Below the pieces are notes generated by a model that was given only the letters and a program-made list of their open reading frames with translations, did not search any database and had not been told where the DNA came from. DNA of 34,531 nucleotides from Methanolobus sp. (lineage in GTDB: Archaea > Halobacteriota > Methanosarcinia > Methanosarcinales > Methanosarcinaceae): positions 1-34,531 of the forward strand of contig JASKKT010000023.1 in NCBI GenBank assembly GCA_030154025.1, read 5' to 3'. The position numbers were made by a program, and so were the translations under genes. Of this stretch, positions 7,605-15,344 are shown one piece after another (the first letter of the stretch is position 1; each line of letters opens with the position of its first letter).

Positions 7605-8359
7605 TAAAGGCACCCCCACATTTTATGGGTCTGGGGTATTATTCTTGTATTAACATGATCAAGCATTCTTTCCTGAAGGCCTATCAGATAGCCTGGCTCC
7701 GGAAGTAGCTCTTTTTGTGAAACAGGCTGGAGCACCGCACAGGATATATACCCTGCGATGGCACCTATCATACCCTCCACATCATCGGCTGCTGTGTCCT
7801 TTGTCACAACCACCTTGCAGAAGCAATCCCTATCCCTGGTGGCTTTCAGGGTCCTGAAGCACTCTATCGTGTTCTCAAGGTGCAGGTCCATGTCGTCTAC
7901 AGACGAAGGAGGCAGCAGCTTTACGTCCCCTGCCACATAGGAGACCTTATCCTTTATCCTTTTAGCCATCTGGGGCAGAGTCATGTTGGATTCCAGGTAG
8001 AGGGGGCTTGCAAGTTCGAGCCTGGATATGAAATCCGCATGTATTAAGGGCTCACCTCCGGTGAGGGATACCGAATGTATCTTCCCGTATGAACTCGCCA
8101 TCCTGGCAATGTCACTGGAATGCAATGGATTATCCAGCTGCCTGAATACGCCTGAACCCGGGACCTCCTCAAATCTGCATGTTTCTTCTTTCCCGACAGG
8201 CGTATCACAATAAGAACATCTGAGATTGCATCCAGTGAAGCGCACGAAAGCCTGCCTTACTCCTACATATGGTCCCTCCCCCTGCACGGAACAGAACACT
8301 TCGCTGACATTTGCATCGATATCAGCAGTATCACTTGCAGTCAACAGGCCGGCATTCAT
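7604..8359 (-). CDS. queE: QueE, 7-carboxy-7-deazaguanine synthase (radical SAM)
   Basis: QueE rearranges 6-carboxytetrahydropterin to 7-carboxy-7-deazaguanine. The 251-residue protein has the QueE entry motif EVFCSVQGEGPYVGVRQAFV, then FTGCNLRCSYCD with Cys44, Cys48 and Cys51 binding the radical SAM cluster, and SLTGGEPLIH for SAM binding. It ends in QTHKMWGCL, typical of the family's C-terminus. Its ATG overlaps the DUF366 stop by 4 nt (ATGA), with GTGATC immediately upstream, so the two genes are translationally coupled. The spacing of the cluster cysteines is the ordinary CxxxCxxC. Confidence 0.93.
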   Translation of the reverse strand: MNAGLLTASDTADIDANVSEVFCSVQGEGPYVGVRQAFVRFTGCNLRCSYCDTPVGKEETCRFEEVPGSGVFRQLDNPLHSSDIARMASSYGKIHSVSLTGGEPLIHADFISRLELASPLYLESNMTLPQMAKRIKDKVSYVAGDVKLLPPSSVDDMDLHLENTIECFRTLKATRDRDCFCKVVVTKDTAADDVEGMIGAIAGYISCAVLQPVSQKELLPEPGYLIGLQERMLDHVNTRIIPQTHKMWGCL

Positions 8360-8916
8360 CTGATCACGTCCAGGGGCCTGGACTTACGCAGGTCCTTCTC
8401 TATGTCATCGAATTCCCGCACGTAGGCTTCCGCGATCTCCCGCAGCACCGTTGCCACTTCGTTCCCTGAGATGCCAATATCCTCAAGGCTTCCGTAGTAG
8501 TTGTGCACTACGTTTATCCCGAAGTGAATTTTCTGGGATACGGCCGACGTGCTGGCTATTGAGATAGTGAGCTTCTTTGTGCCGATGAAAAGATCGTCCC
8601 CGTTACGGGTGATCCCTGAATGCCTGCCGGAGAGCAATTCCCGGACTATCGATGTGAACAGCCGCTGTCGTGCATAAACCAGTTTCAGGTCCGTGGAATC
8701 GAAATGCTCGATAACGAAATGGAGCATGTCGGTGGAGAATATCATGTCTCCCTGCTTCTTATCTTCAAGGTCTATCATGTGCTCTGTTATGACGTCGCAG
8801 GCTCCCCTGAAAGCAATGATTGAGTCTGCCTGCACATCTGCCAGGTTGTAGGCCCAGAGGGAGGAGATCTGGCTTCCGTCATAATCCAGTCTTTTGTCAA
8901 GTACTATACATTCCAT
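8356..8916 (-). CDS. DUF366-family protein in the preQ0 operon
   Basis: This protein of about 186 residues, beginning MECIVLDKRLDYDG, resembles the archaeal DUF366 family. The function is unknown. There is no transmembrane segment and no Cys/His metal cluster. Conserved-looking blocks are YDGSQISSLWAYN near the start, 'GDMIFSTDMLHFVIEHFD' in the middle, and 'IHFGINVVHNYYGSLEDI' late. Position is the best clue: it lies between queC (46 nt gap) and queE (4-nt overlap), so it should be co-transcribed and act in preQ0 or archaeosine metabolism, for example in transport, salvage or assembly (inference). The start is ambiguous among TTG 8931, ATG 8919 and ATG 8916. I prefer 8916 because AGTGAT sits 3-4 nt upstream. 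Confidence 0.75.
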   Translation of the reverse strand: MECIVLDKRLDYDGSQISSLWAYNLADVQADSIIAFRGACDVITEHMIDLEDKKQGDMIFSTDMLHFVIEHFDSTDLKLVYARQRLFTSIVRELLSGRHSGITRNGDDLFIGTKKLTISIASTSAVSQKIHFGINVVHNYYGSLEDIGISGNEVATVLREIAEAYVREFDDIEKDLRKSRPLDVIR

Positions 8917-8961
8917 CATATCACTGATCAACTACTGCAGAGATCTGTAAGACCTTTTCAA

Positions 8962-9696
8962 TTACCTGTTCCTCTGACCATGGTTTGTGCCAAGTCTCAC
9001 AAGCAGCGGGTCTGCAATACCAGCCTCATCAAAGGCACGCTGCCTTCTGATGCAGCTCTCACATACGCCACAGGGCATCTCTGCGCCCTGGTAACAGCTC
9101 CAGCTGTACTCAAGGGGAGCCCCGGAATCAATTGCTTTCCGGACTATGCCCTTCTTATCCAGGTCAATGAGCGGAGCCAGCACTTCTACTTTATTAAGGG
9201 TGGAGTAGGAAAGTGAGCCATTGATGGCCTCGATGAAGTCCGTGGAGTTGTCTGGAAAGGTCACTGCCTCTTCCCTGTTAAAACCTACAATAACGTGATC
9301 GCATCCCATGCTCTCTGCAAAGCTGGCTGCGATATTTATCAATGCACCATTGCGGTTAGGCACCCATACGCTCTTTGCAGATTCGAGGGTTATTGAAGGG
9401 TCGGCATCAGTAGCTATCTTCTCAGGAGACATCACAGGAAGCTCGCTGGCAGTATTGACAAGGGAAGTATTCGTGACACCTGCGAGCCAGGGAAGGTCGA
9501 TGACCTTCAGGGATATCCCAAAATGATCGCATATCTTTCCTGCATTCTCTATCTCGCGTTTTGCAGAACGCTGGCCGTAGTCGAATACGAGTGCAAGCTT
9601 CACTTGTGTGTGTTCTCTGGCTAGTGATACGGCTGTTACCGAGTCAAGTCCGCTGCTTAAAAGGGCAATAGAAGTACTGATAGTGATATCCTCCAT
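8962..9696 (-). CDS. queC: QueC, 7-cyano-7-deazaguanine (preQ0) synthase
   Basis: QueC turns 7-carboxy-7-deazaguanine into preQ0 using ATP and ammonia. The PP-loop ATP-binding motif appears near the N-terminus as LLSSGLDS (canonical SGGxDS with Ser for the first Gly). The downstream '[16 protein letters not shown]' is typical, and the C-terminal zinc site is shown by [16 protein letters not shown] placed the start at ATG 9696 (about 244 residues). A TATA-like AAAATATATT (minus strand, 9751-9760) predicts transcription start near 9728, which leaves the alternative GTG at 9747 outside the mRNA. It is the first gene of the operon and divergent from the unknown gene at 9838. Confidence 0.9.
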   Translation of the reverse strand: MEDITISTSIALLSSGLDSVTAVSLAREHTQVKLALVFDYGQRSAKREIENAGKICDHFGISLKVIDLPWLAGVTNTSLVNTASELPVMSPEKIATDADPSITLESAKSVWVPNRNGALINIAASFAESMGCDHVIVGFNREEAVTFPDNSTDFIEAINGSLSYSTLNKVEVLAPLIDLDKKGIVRKAIDSGAPLEYSWSCYQGAEMPCGVCESCIRRQRAFDEAGIADPLLVRLGTNHGQRNR

Positions 9697-9747
9697 GGAT
9701 CGATCTGAAGTGTTGTGGCAGGTAAGATATTCCTGAGATAATACCAC

Positions 9748-9837
9748 AGGAATATATTTTTCCTATATGAAGGCATCGCTGATAAGAGCACTATTTATTA
9801 ATATACAGCAGATTATAATATTATTTGAGGATATGGA
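9748..9837. promoter_or_regulatory. Divergent promoter region of queC and the gene at 9838
   Basis: Two TATA-like boxes lie back to back: AATATATTTT at 9751-9760, read on the minus strand for queC, and TTTATTAATATA at about 9793-9804 for the plus-strand gene. GAGGAT just upstream of 9838 is the ribosome site of the latter. The 90-nt spacing makes shared regulation possible. Confidence 0.5.
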
Positions 9838-10323
9838 ATGCCGGCTATCAAAGATAAGAAAATCCTTGCTTCCCTTATGCAGCGAATGTACTGGATCGAG
9901 TCGCAGATGGAGCAACTGGGTACCTGGGAAGGGCGCATCGAACTGATGGACGAGAATCTCGAAGCACTTGAAGTACTGTCTCATGATTCGGATCTCCACG
10001 GGTCTATCATGGAAAAATGGCTCATAAGGGCAAACATCGAAGTCCCGGTGAGCATACCAAAAGGGCTTCCAGCTCATATATTTGACTTCGTGGGCCTGTC
10101 AACACCCGAGATATTCAAAAACATCGACAAGTACGAAGTACTAGCCATGAACGCCTACAGGGATATGATGAATGCTGACACCGAGGTTATTAAAGAACTG
10201 CTGCCGGGCCAGAATGACAGGGAAGAGTTCATGAAGGACCTGGAAAGGCTCATCAGGGATGAAGAGAAACATTCCAATATCTGTAAAAGTCAGGTCAAGG
10301 GATTTGCAAAATTAATGTACTGA
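9838..10323 (+). CDS. Helical protein of unknown function
   Basis: This 161-residue, almost entirely helical, charged, cytosolic protein is unassigned. Blocks such as 'QRMYWIESQMEQLGTWEGRIELMDENLEALEVLSHDSDLHGSIMEKW' (seen as two helices) and the late EEKHSNICKSQV could supply carboxylate and His ligands, as in ferritin-like four-helix bundles. The canonical ExxH pairs are not complete, so this is only a suggestion. GAGGAT precedes the ATG, with a TATA-like box about 35-45 nt upstream. It is divergent from queC and convergent with the Gly/Met-rich gene, with a hairpin in the gap. Confidence 0.7.
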   Translation: MPAIKDKKILASLMQRMYWIESQMEQLGTWEGRIELMDENLEALEVLSHDSDLHGSIMEKWLIRANIEVPVSIPKGLPAHIFDFVGLSTPEIFKNIDKYEVLAMNAYRDMMNADTEVIKELLPGQNDREEFMKDLERLIRDEEKHSNICKSQVKGFAKLMY

Positions 10324-10349
10324 GAGCCTGTCACGACTCCCAGTCAAAG

Positions 10350-10390
10350 CCGTATGCCTTGTTCAGCAGATACTTGCACAAGGCATGCGG
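10350..10390. terminator. Inverted repeat between convergent genes
   Basis: CCGTATGCCTTG at 10350-10361 pairs with CAAGGCATGCGG at 10379-10390 (12 bp with one G-T pair) around a 17-nt loop. It lies in the 81-nt gap between two convergent genes and would form a stable hairpin in either transcript. There is no strong T-run, so it may act as a 3'-end stabiliser rather than a true terminator. Confidence 0.5.
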
Positions 10391-10404
10391 AATTAAGATT
10401 CAGT

Positions 10405-10806
10405 TCAGTTGACAACTGTTATGTTGAATGTATAGACGGTGGGATTTGAAGTTGTGTCCTGATCGTCTTCATTTGTGTTGTCAGTAGTATCGTTATCGGT
10501 GCCTGTCGACGGGTTAGTAGTTACCGGTGTGGTTGTTGCCGGTGCAGTTGTGGGAGCACCTCCCATGCCTCCACCCATGCCACCCATACCGCCACCCAGA
10601 TTGGGGGTGGTCTCATTTTCTACTACTGATTCATTGAGATCAGTATCATTCAGGTCTGCAGACTGGAAGATGGCCTCCGGTTCTTCCGCAACCACTTCTT
10701 CCATCTCTGCCGGAACGTTGTCGTTTGAGAATTTCAGTGCACCGCTCAGCAGGACTGCAATTCCTATGACAATGACAACAGGTATTATTAGTAAGCGCCT
10801 ATCCAT
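10405..10806 (-). CDS. Membrane-anchored Gly/Met- and Thr-rich surface protein
   Basis: This 133-residue protein has one N-terminal hydrophobic segment (MDRR followed by about 20 residues, LLIIPVVIVIGIAVLLSGAL). It acts as a signal anchor or an uncleaved signal peptide. The rest is low complexity: an acidic stretch, a Gly/Met repeat (GGGMGGMGGGMGG), then a Thr/Pro/Asn/Asp-rich region with several NxT/S sequons that could be glycosylated, and a short final strand 'VYTFNITVVN'. No enzymatic motif is present. It probably protrudes from the cell surface. The promoter may be the TTTAAATAG box near 10875-10885 (minus strand). The function is unknown. Confidence 0.7.
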   Translation of the reverse strand: MDRRLLIIPVVIVIGIAVLLSGALKFSNDNVPAEMEEVVAEEPEAIFQSADLNDTDLNESVVENETTPNLGGGMGGMGGGMGGAPTTAPATTTPVTTNPSTGTDNDTTDNTNEDDQDTTSNPTVYTFNITVVN

Positions 10807-10955
10807 GTTTTACCCCGCATATCGTTTTTGAACTATATGACCACTTTTAGAGGGTCAATTGGTAATGCATGCTCCTAACTATTTAAACTTAGTGACTATG
10901 GAATTTTTCATCATTATTATGATGAACAGGCTGCCTGCAAAAACCGCCACCCAGG

Positions 10956-10968
10956 CATATATAAATAA
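10956..10968 (+). promoter_or_regulatory. TATA box of the DUF255 gene
   Basis: CATATATAAATAA in the 10807-11077 intergenic stretch is a strong archaeal TATA-like box. It predicts transcription start near 10985-10990 and a leader of roughly 90 nt before the coding start. I saw no other feature in that leader. Confidence 0.5.
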
Positions 10969-11077
10969 GAACAGACCAGATAGTAGATATGAGTGGGATA
11001 TTCAGTTGATCTGAGAGGCATCTTTGAATAACTGGCCTTAGCGCTTATCCTGATAGCTCGCATAAGAGGTGGAACAA

Positions 11078-13189
11078 TTGCAGGAACGAAAGCCTGATAG
11101 CAGGGAACAGAAGACCAACCGGCTGGCAGCTGAGAAAAGCCCTTACCTTCTTCAGCACGCACACAATCCCGTTGACTGGTATCCGTGGGGAGAAGAGGCC
11201 TTCAATAAGGCAAAACAGGATGATAAGCCCATATTCCTCTCCATAGGCTATTCCACGTGCCACTGGTGCCATGTGATGGAAAGGGAATCCTTTGAGGACC
11301 CTCAGGTCGCAGAACTGATGAACGAAGCGTTCATTCCGATCAAGGTTGACAGGGAGGAAAGGCCGGACATCGATAGCATATACATGTCTGTCTGCCAGGC
11401 AGTTACCGGGCGCAGGGGATGGCCTCTTTCCATCATGATGACACCGGACAGGAAGCCTTTCATGGCGGCAACCTACATACCTAAGGAAAGCAGGTACGGA
11501 ATGGCCGGCATGCTTGACCTGGTGCCTGCAGTCAGCAGCATGTGGAGCAAAAAGAGGGAAGAGCTCCTGGCAAATGCAGATGATATAGTATCTGCAATAT
11601 CCGGCAGCATGCGTGAGAGTACCGGAGGTCCGGGGCTTGATGAGAACACCCTTGAGAGGGCCTACCAGATGCTTTGCAATGGTTTTGATCCTGCTAATGC
11701 CGGTTTTGGCACTGCCCCGAAGTTTCCGACCCCTCATCACCTGACATTCCTGCTGCGATACTGGAAGAGATCTGAAGAGCCCATGGCACTGGAAATGGTG
11801 AAGGGCACACTCAGGGCAATGCGTATGGGTGGCATATATGACCATGTAGGTTTCGGTTTCCACCGTTATTCCACGGACTCTCGGTGGCTGGTGCCTCACT
11901 TTGAGAAAATGCTTTATGACCAGGCGCTTATAGCAATTACTCTTGTGGAAACCTATCAGGTTACAAGGGACCCTCTCTACAGGGAGAACGCTGAAGAGAT
12001 CTTCAGATATGTGTTGAGGGATATGCGCTCGTCTGAAGGCGGCTTCTATTCTGCCGAGGATGCCGACAGCGAGGGAGAGGAAGGCAAATTCTACCTATGG
12101 ACCGAAGAGGAACTGGCAGAGGTGCTTGGCGAGGTCGATGCCAAGCTGATAAAGGAGATATTCATGACAAGCCCTGAAGGGAATTTTCTTGATGAGGCAA
12201 GCAGGACCCGCAACGGCAGGAATATCCTCCACATGAGGGAAAGACAGCGGGAGATCGCAGTCCGGAGGGGAGATAATTATGAAGTGCTCAGGCGGTCCTA
12301 CGAAGATTCGCGCAGGAAACTCTTCGAGTACAGGGAAAAGCGCGTGCATCCGGCCAAGGATGATAAGATAATGACTGACTGGAACGGCCTGATGATAGTG
12401 TCACTCGCCAAGGCTGCCAGGGCGTTCGAAGAGCCTGCCTATGCCCGGGAAGCAGCCACTACCGCAGATTTCCTCCTTTCAAGGATGCTGGATCCTGAAG
12501 GAAAACTATTCCACAGGTTCCGCGAGGGTGAAGTTGCAGTGGAAGCTTTCCTTGATGACTATGCATTCCTGATATGGGGCCTTACGGAACTATACCAGGC
12601 TACCTTCGATACTGAGTATCTTAAGAATGCACTGTATCTGAACGACCAGCTTCTGGTACGCTTCAGGGACAACATGCACGGAGGCTTCTTCCATACAGCC
12701 GAGGACTCAGAAAAACTCATCCTGCGCAGCAAGGAGATATACGACGGGGCTATCCCTTCCGGTAATTCGGTATGTGCGCTCAACCTGCTCCAGCTTGGAC
12801 GCATGACAGGGAACATCGACCTTGAGAACAAAGCATATGAGATAATGCAGCTCTTCTCCGGACAGGTGTCAAAGATGCCTATCGGCTATACCCAGCTTCT
12901 GTGTGCCTTTGACTTTGCACTTGGCCCTTCAAGGGAGATCGTATTGGTGGGGGACCCGGAAAGTATTGAAACAAAGGAGATCATATCAGACATCAACAAG
13001 GAGTTCATACCCAACAAGGTAGTGATCCTGAAGCCTGCCGGCAAGGATGAAGAAATATCTGCGATAGCGAGGTATGTTTCTGATATGGGCATGAAGGATG
13101 GCAGGACAACAGTGCACATCTGCCAGAACTACAACTGTAATCTGCCTTCCAGTGACAGGGAGGAGATACTCAGGCAGCTGAAGGACTGA
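11078..13189 (+). CDS. DUF255 thioredoxin-like / six-hairpin protein (YyaL/SPATA20 family)
   Basis: This protein of about 703 residues has two parts. The N-terminal thioredoxin-like DUF255 domain (about 20-180) shows [19 protein letters not shown], then '[16 protein letters not shown]' with a CHWC dithiol motif, and later '[11 protein letters not shown]'. The remainder is an alpha/alpha-barrel resembling N-acylglucosamine 2-epimerase or six-hairpin glycosidases, as in bacterial YyaL and mammalian SPATA20. The substrate is unknown; the CxxC suggests redox work. It has no signal peptide and is likely cytosolic. GAGGTGG at 11066-11072 lies 5 nt before TTG 11078, so I prefer that start; GTG 11069 falls inside the ribosome site. 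The F390 synthetase gene follows after 43 nt. Confidence 0.88.
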   Translation: MQERKPDSREQKTNRLAAEKSPYLLQHAHNPVDWYPWGEEAFNKAKQDDKPIFLSIGYSTCHWCHVMERESFEDPQVAELMNEAFIPIKVDREERPDIDSIYMSVCQAVTGRRGWPLSIMMTPDRKPFMAATYIPKESRYGMAGMLDLVPAVSSMWSKKREELLANADDIVSAISGSMRESTGGPGLDENTLERAYQMLCNGFDPANAGFGTAPKFPTPHHLTFLLRYWKRSEEPMALEMVKGTLRAMRMGGIYDHVGFGFHRYSTDSRWLVPHFEKMLYDQALIAITLVETYQVTRDPLYRENAEEIFRYVLRDMRSSEGGFYSAEDADSEGEEGKFYLWTEEELAEVLGEVDAKLIKEIFMTSPEGNFLDEASRTRNGRNILHMRERQREIAVRRGDNYEVLRRSYEDSRRKLFEYREKRVHPAKDDKIMTDWNGLMIVSLAKAARAFEEPAYAREAATTADFLLSRMLDPEGKLFHRFREGEVAVEAFLDDYAFLIWGLTELYQATFDTEYLKNALYLNDQLLVRFRDNMHGGFFHTAEDSEKLILRSKEIYDGAIPSGNSVCALNLLQLGRMTGNIDLENKAYEIMQLFSGQVSKMPIGYTQLLCAFDFALGPSREIVLVGDPESIETKEIISDINKEFIPNKVVILKPAGKDEEISAIARYVSDMGMKDGRTTVHICQNYNCNLPSSDREEILRQLKD

Positions 13190-13232
13190 TCCTGGTCCCA
13201 ATTAAAGACGGAATGATGAGGCGGACTTAAAA

Positions 13233-14591
13233 ATGGCGTTGAAAACGGGCTACTACAATCCTGCGATAGAAACGATGGACAGGGGAGAGCTTGATGCTCT
13301 TGTGGATGAGAGGATAAGATATACTGTCAGATATGCCGCTGAGAATTCCCTGTTCTATAAAAAGTGGTTCAGGGAGCACAATATCCTGCCTTCGGATATC
13401 AGGTCTCACGAAGACCTTCTGGAGCTTCCTATCGTCTCCGGCAGGACCATCCGTGAGAACCAGCCGCCTGAGAGCAGTGACTTCGGTTTCAGGGCAGTTG
13501 ACTGGAAGGATGTCTTCACGGTCCACGAGACCAGCGGAACGAGCGGTACTCCCAAGTCATTTTTCCTCACATGGGAGGACTGGGAGAGATATGCCGAGAA
13601 ATACGCCCGGAGCTTTGTCTCGCAGGGCTTCGGTCCCGGGGACAGGGTCATTGTGTGTGCTTCTTACGGTATGAACGTGGGAGCCAACACCATGACACTT
13701 GCAGCCAGGAACACAGGGATGACCATCATACCTATCGGAAAATGTAATTTCCCTCCGAGGGTCATGGATTCCTACAGGCCGACCTCCGTAGTTGGAAGCG
13801 TGTTCAAGCTCATACACCTTGCAAAAAGAATGAAGGCCCAGGGGATGGACCCCACAGAGTCCAGCATCGAGCGCCTGGTAGTGGGAGGCGAGAGTTTCCC
13901 CGACGAGTCACGCAATTACGTTGAGGAGCTCTGGGGATGTGATGTTTTCAATACCTATGGCAGTACCGAAGGCACCATGTGCGGTGAATGCTCACATATA
14001 AAAGGACTGCATGTGCCTGAGGACCTTGTGCATCTGGATGTTTACGATCCCGGAATGCAGGATTTCGTAAAGGACGGGGAATGCGGCAGGATAGTGCTCA
14101 CGACCCTGCTGCCCGTGGGAGCCAAATGCGGTACCGTGCTTCTCAATTACGACACTGAGGACACTACTGTTGTGCTTGACCGCAGGGAATGTGACTGCGG
14201 GAGGACACACATGAGGATCATGAACCCCCAGAGAGAGGCAGAGACCTTCTGGGTCTTTGAGACCCCTTTCAATCGGGTTGATATTGAGAAGGGAGTGTTC
14301 CAGAGAGAGAACATGGAGTACCTCACAGGAGAGTACGAGGCATTCCTTTACGGTGGCGAGGACGAGGGAGAGGTCACTTTAAGGGTAAGCCTGGAATGCG
14401 AGGATATGGAAAATTGTGACAGGGAACTGGTCAAGTCCAATTTCCTGACTTCCTTCTTCAGATTCAAGAAGTCCCTGGAGGACGCTTACGTCCAGGGCAG
14501 CCTGAACATCATATTCAATTATGTCGGGCCGGGGCAGCTGGAGTTCTATCACATCAAGGGTCGCCCCAAAAGAGTTATTGACAGGAGGTGA
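13233..14591 (+). CDS. Coenzyme F390 synthetase-type adenylating ligase
   Basis: This 452-residue enzyme belongs to the phenylacetate-CoA ligase-like branch of the ANL adenylate-forming superfamily, annotated in methanogens as coenzyme F390 synthetase. That enzyme links AMP or GMP to F420 under oxidative stress. The ATP loop reads ETSGTSGTPKSF, the A5 motif FNTYGSTEGT, and a CDCGRTH segment is characteristic of PaaK-like proteins. The N-terminal 'ENSLFYKKWFREHNI' is also typical of PaaK relatives. Other ligations are possible, since the family is often annotated by similarity. GAGGCGG lies about 12 nt before the ATG. It probably shares a transcript with the DUF255 gene, which would put two oxygen- or redox-related proteins together. 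Confidence 0.8.
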   Translation: MALKTGYYNPAIETMDRGELDALVDERIRYTVRYAAENSLFYKKWFREHNILPSDIRSHEDLLELPIVSGRTIRENQPPESSDFGFRAVDWKDVFTVHETSGTSGTPKSFFLTWEDWERYAEKYARSFVSQGFGPGDRVIVCASYGMNVGANTMTLAARNTGMTIIPIGKCNFPPRVMDSYRPTSVVGSVFKLIHLAKRMKAQGMDPTESSIERLVVGGESFPDESRNYVEELWGCDVFNTYGSTEGTMCGECSHIKGLHVPEDLVHLDVYDPGMQDFVKDGECGRIVLTTLLPVGAKCGTVLLNYDTEDTTVVLDRRECDCGRTHMRIMNPQREAETFWVFETPFNRVDIEKGVFQRENMEYLTGEYEAFLYGGEDEGEVTLRVSLECEDMENCDRELVKSNFLTSFFRFKKSLEDAYVQGSLNIIFNYVGPGQLEFYHIKGRPKRVIDRR

Positions 14592-14626
14592 ACTGGAAAA
14601 ACAATACCAGGTGTCCGGAAGCGGCC

Positions 14627-15325
14627 TCAGAAACTGCCTTTGTACACCTTCAGGCCATTCTCCGATACTGTAAGGATCCATGGCTCCATACTGTGAGAGG
14701 CAGCACGCATCTTACGCACACGCAAGTACCTGCTGGCCACATTTCCCTTCAGGTGCAGTCCCAGTTCAATTATACCATCCACCAGGTAGCCTTCGGCAGC
14801 CGTTGAGGGATCATTGATACCGGAGCACCTGTCATCCTCAAGTATGATAAAGGTGGTAAGCCCCTGGCGCCGGAAAGTTTCAAGCATCCGGTATATCCTT
14901 TTGCGCAGGTCCTTTGATTCCATATCGAGCAGGGAATAAAGAGCTCCAAGGGAATCTATTGCAAGACAGGTGCAGCTGCCGCCGGTCTCCCGCCTGAAGT
15001 CCAGGATGTTCTTCTCGAGTATTTCGAGCGGGTCTCCCGGGAAATCACCATAGAGGACCCTGTAGTCACTGAAATCGGATATGTGCAGTTTCTTTGAGAC
15101 TGTTATACCCATGCTGTCCATGTTGTTCAGATGGTTCTCCCTGCTCTGCTCGAGCGTGATATAGAGCCCTGACTCATCCGTCTTCTCCAGGTAGCCGGAA
15201 ATAAGCTGGAATGTGAAGCCGGATTTTAAGGTACCTGCGGCTCCTGTTACAAGCACGACACTTCCCCTGGGAATATCGGTCCCGAATACCTCGTTCAGGC
15301 CCTGTATGGTATCTGTGAATCTCAT
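14627..15325 (-). CDS. KaiC/RAD55-like RecA-superfamily ATPase
   Basis: This 232-residue single-domain KaiC-like ATPase has a Walker A motif VTGAAGTLKS (Lys34, Ser35) and a Walker B strand CLAIDSLGAL. The first catalytic carboxylate position is in 'LYITLEQSREN', with EQ rather than KaiC's EE. It ends in a beta-strand arginine finger-like segment (RYLRVRKMRAASHS) that KaiC-like proteins use in subunit contacts. Such archaeal proteins act in signalling rather than in a clock. It lies 19 nt downstream of the REC-PAS-PAS-DUF835 gene, with a GAGGA ribosome site, so the two form an operon and probably interact. It is convergent with the F390 synthetase gene. Confidence 0.85.
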   Translation of the reverse strand: MRFTDTIQGLNEVFGTDIPRGSVVLVTGAAGTLKSGFTFQLISGYLEKTDESGLYITLEQSRENHLNNMDSMGITVSKKLHISDFSDYRVLYGDFPGDPLEILEKNILDFRRETGGSCTCLAIDSLGALYSLLDMESKDLRKRIYRMLETFRRQGLTTFIILEDDRCSGINDPSTAAEGYLVDGIIELGLHLKGNVASRYLRVRKMRAASHSMEPWILTVSENGLKVYKGSF

Positions 15326-15344
15326 AGATCGTCCTCTTCTTACT

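Noticed and set aside
14627-15325. KaiC clock protein
   Set aside because: It has a single RecA domain, no KaiA or KaiB nearby, and lacks the KaiC tandem arrangement; KaiC-like archaeal signalling ATPase is the safer call.
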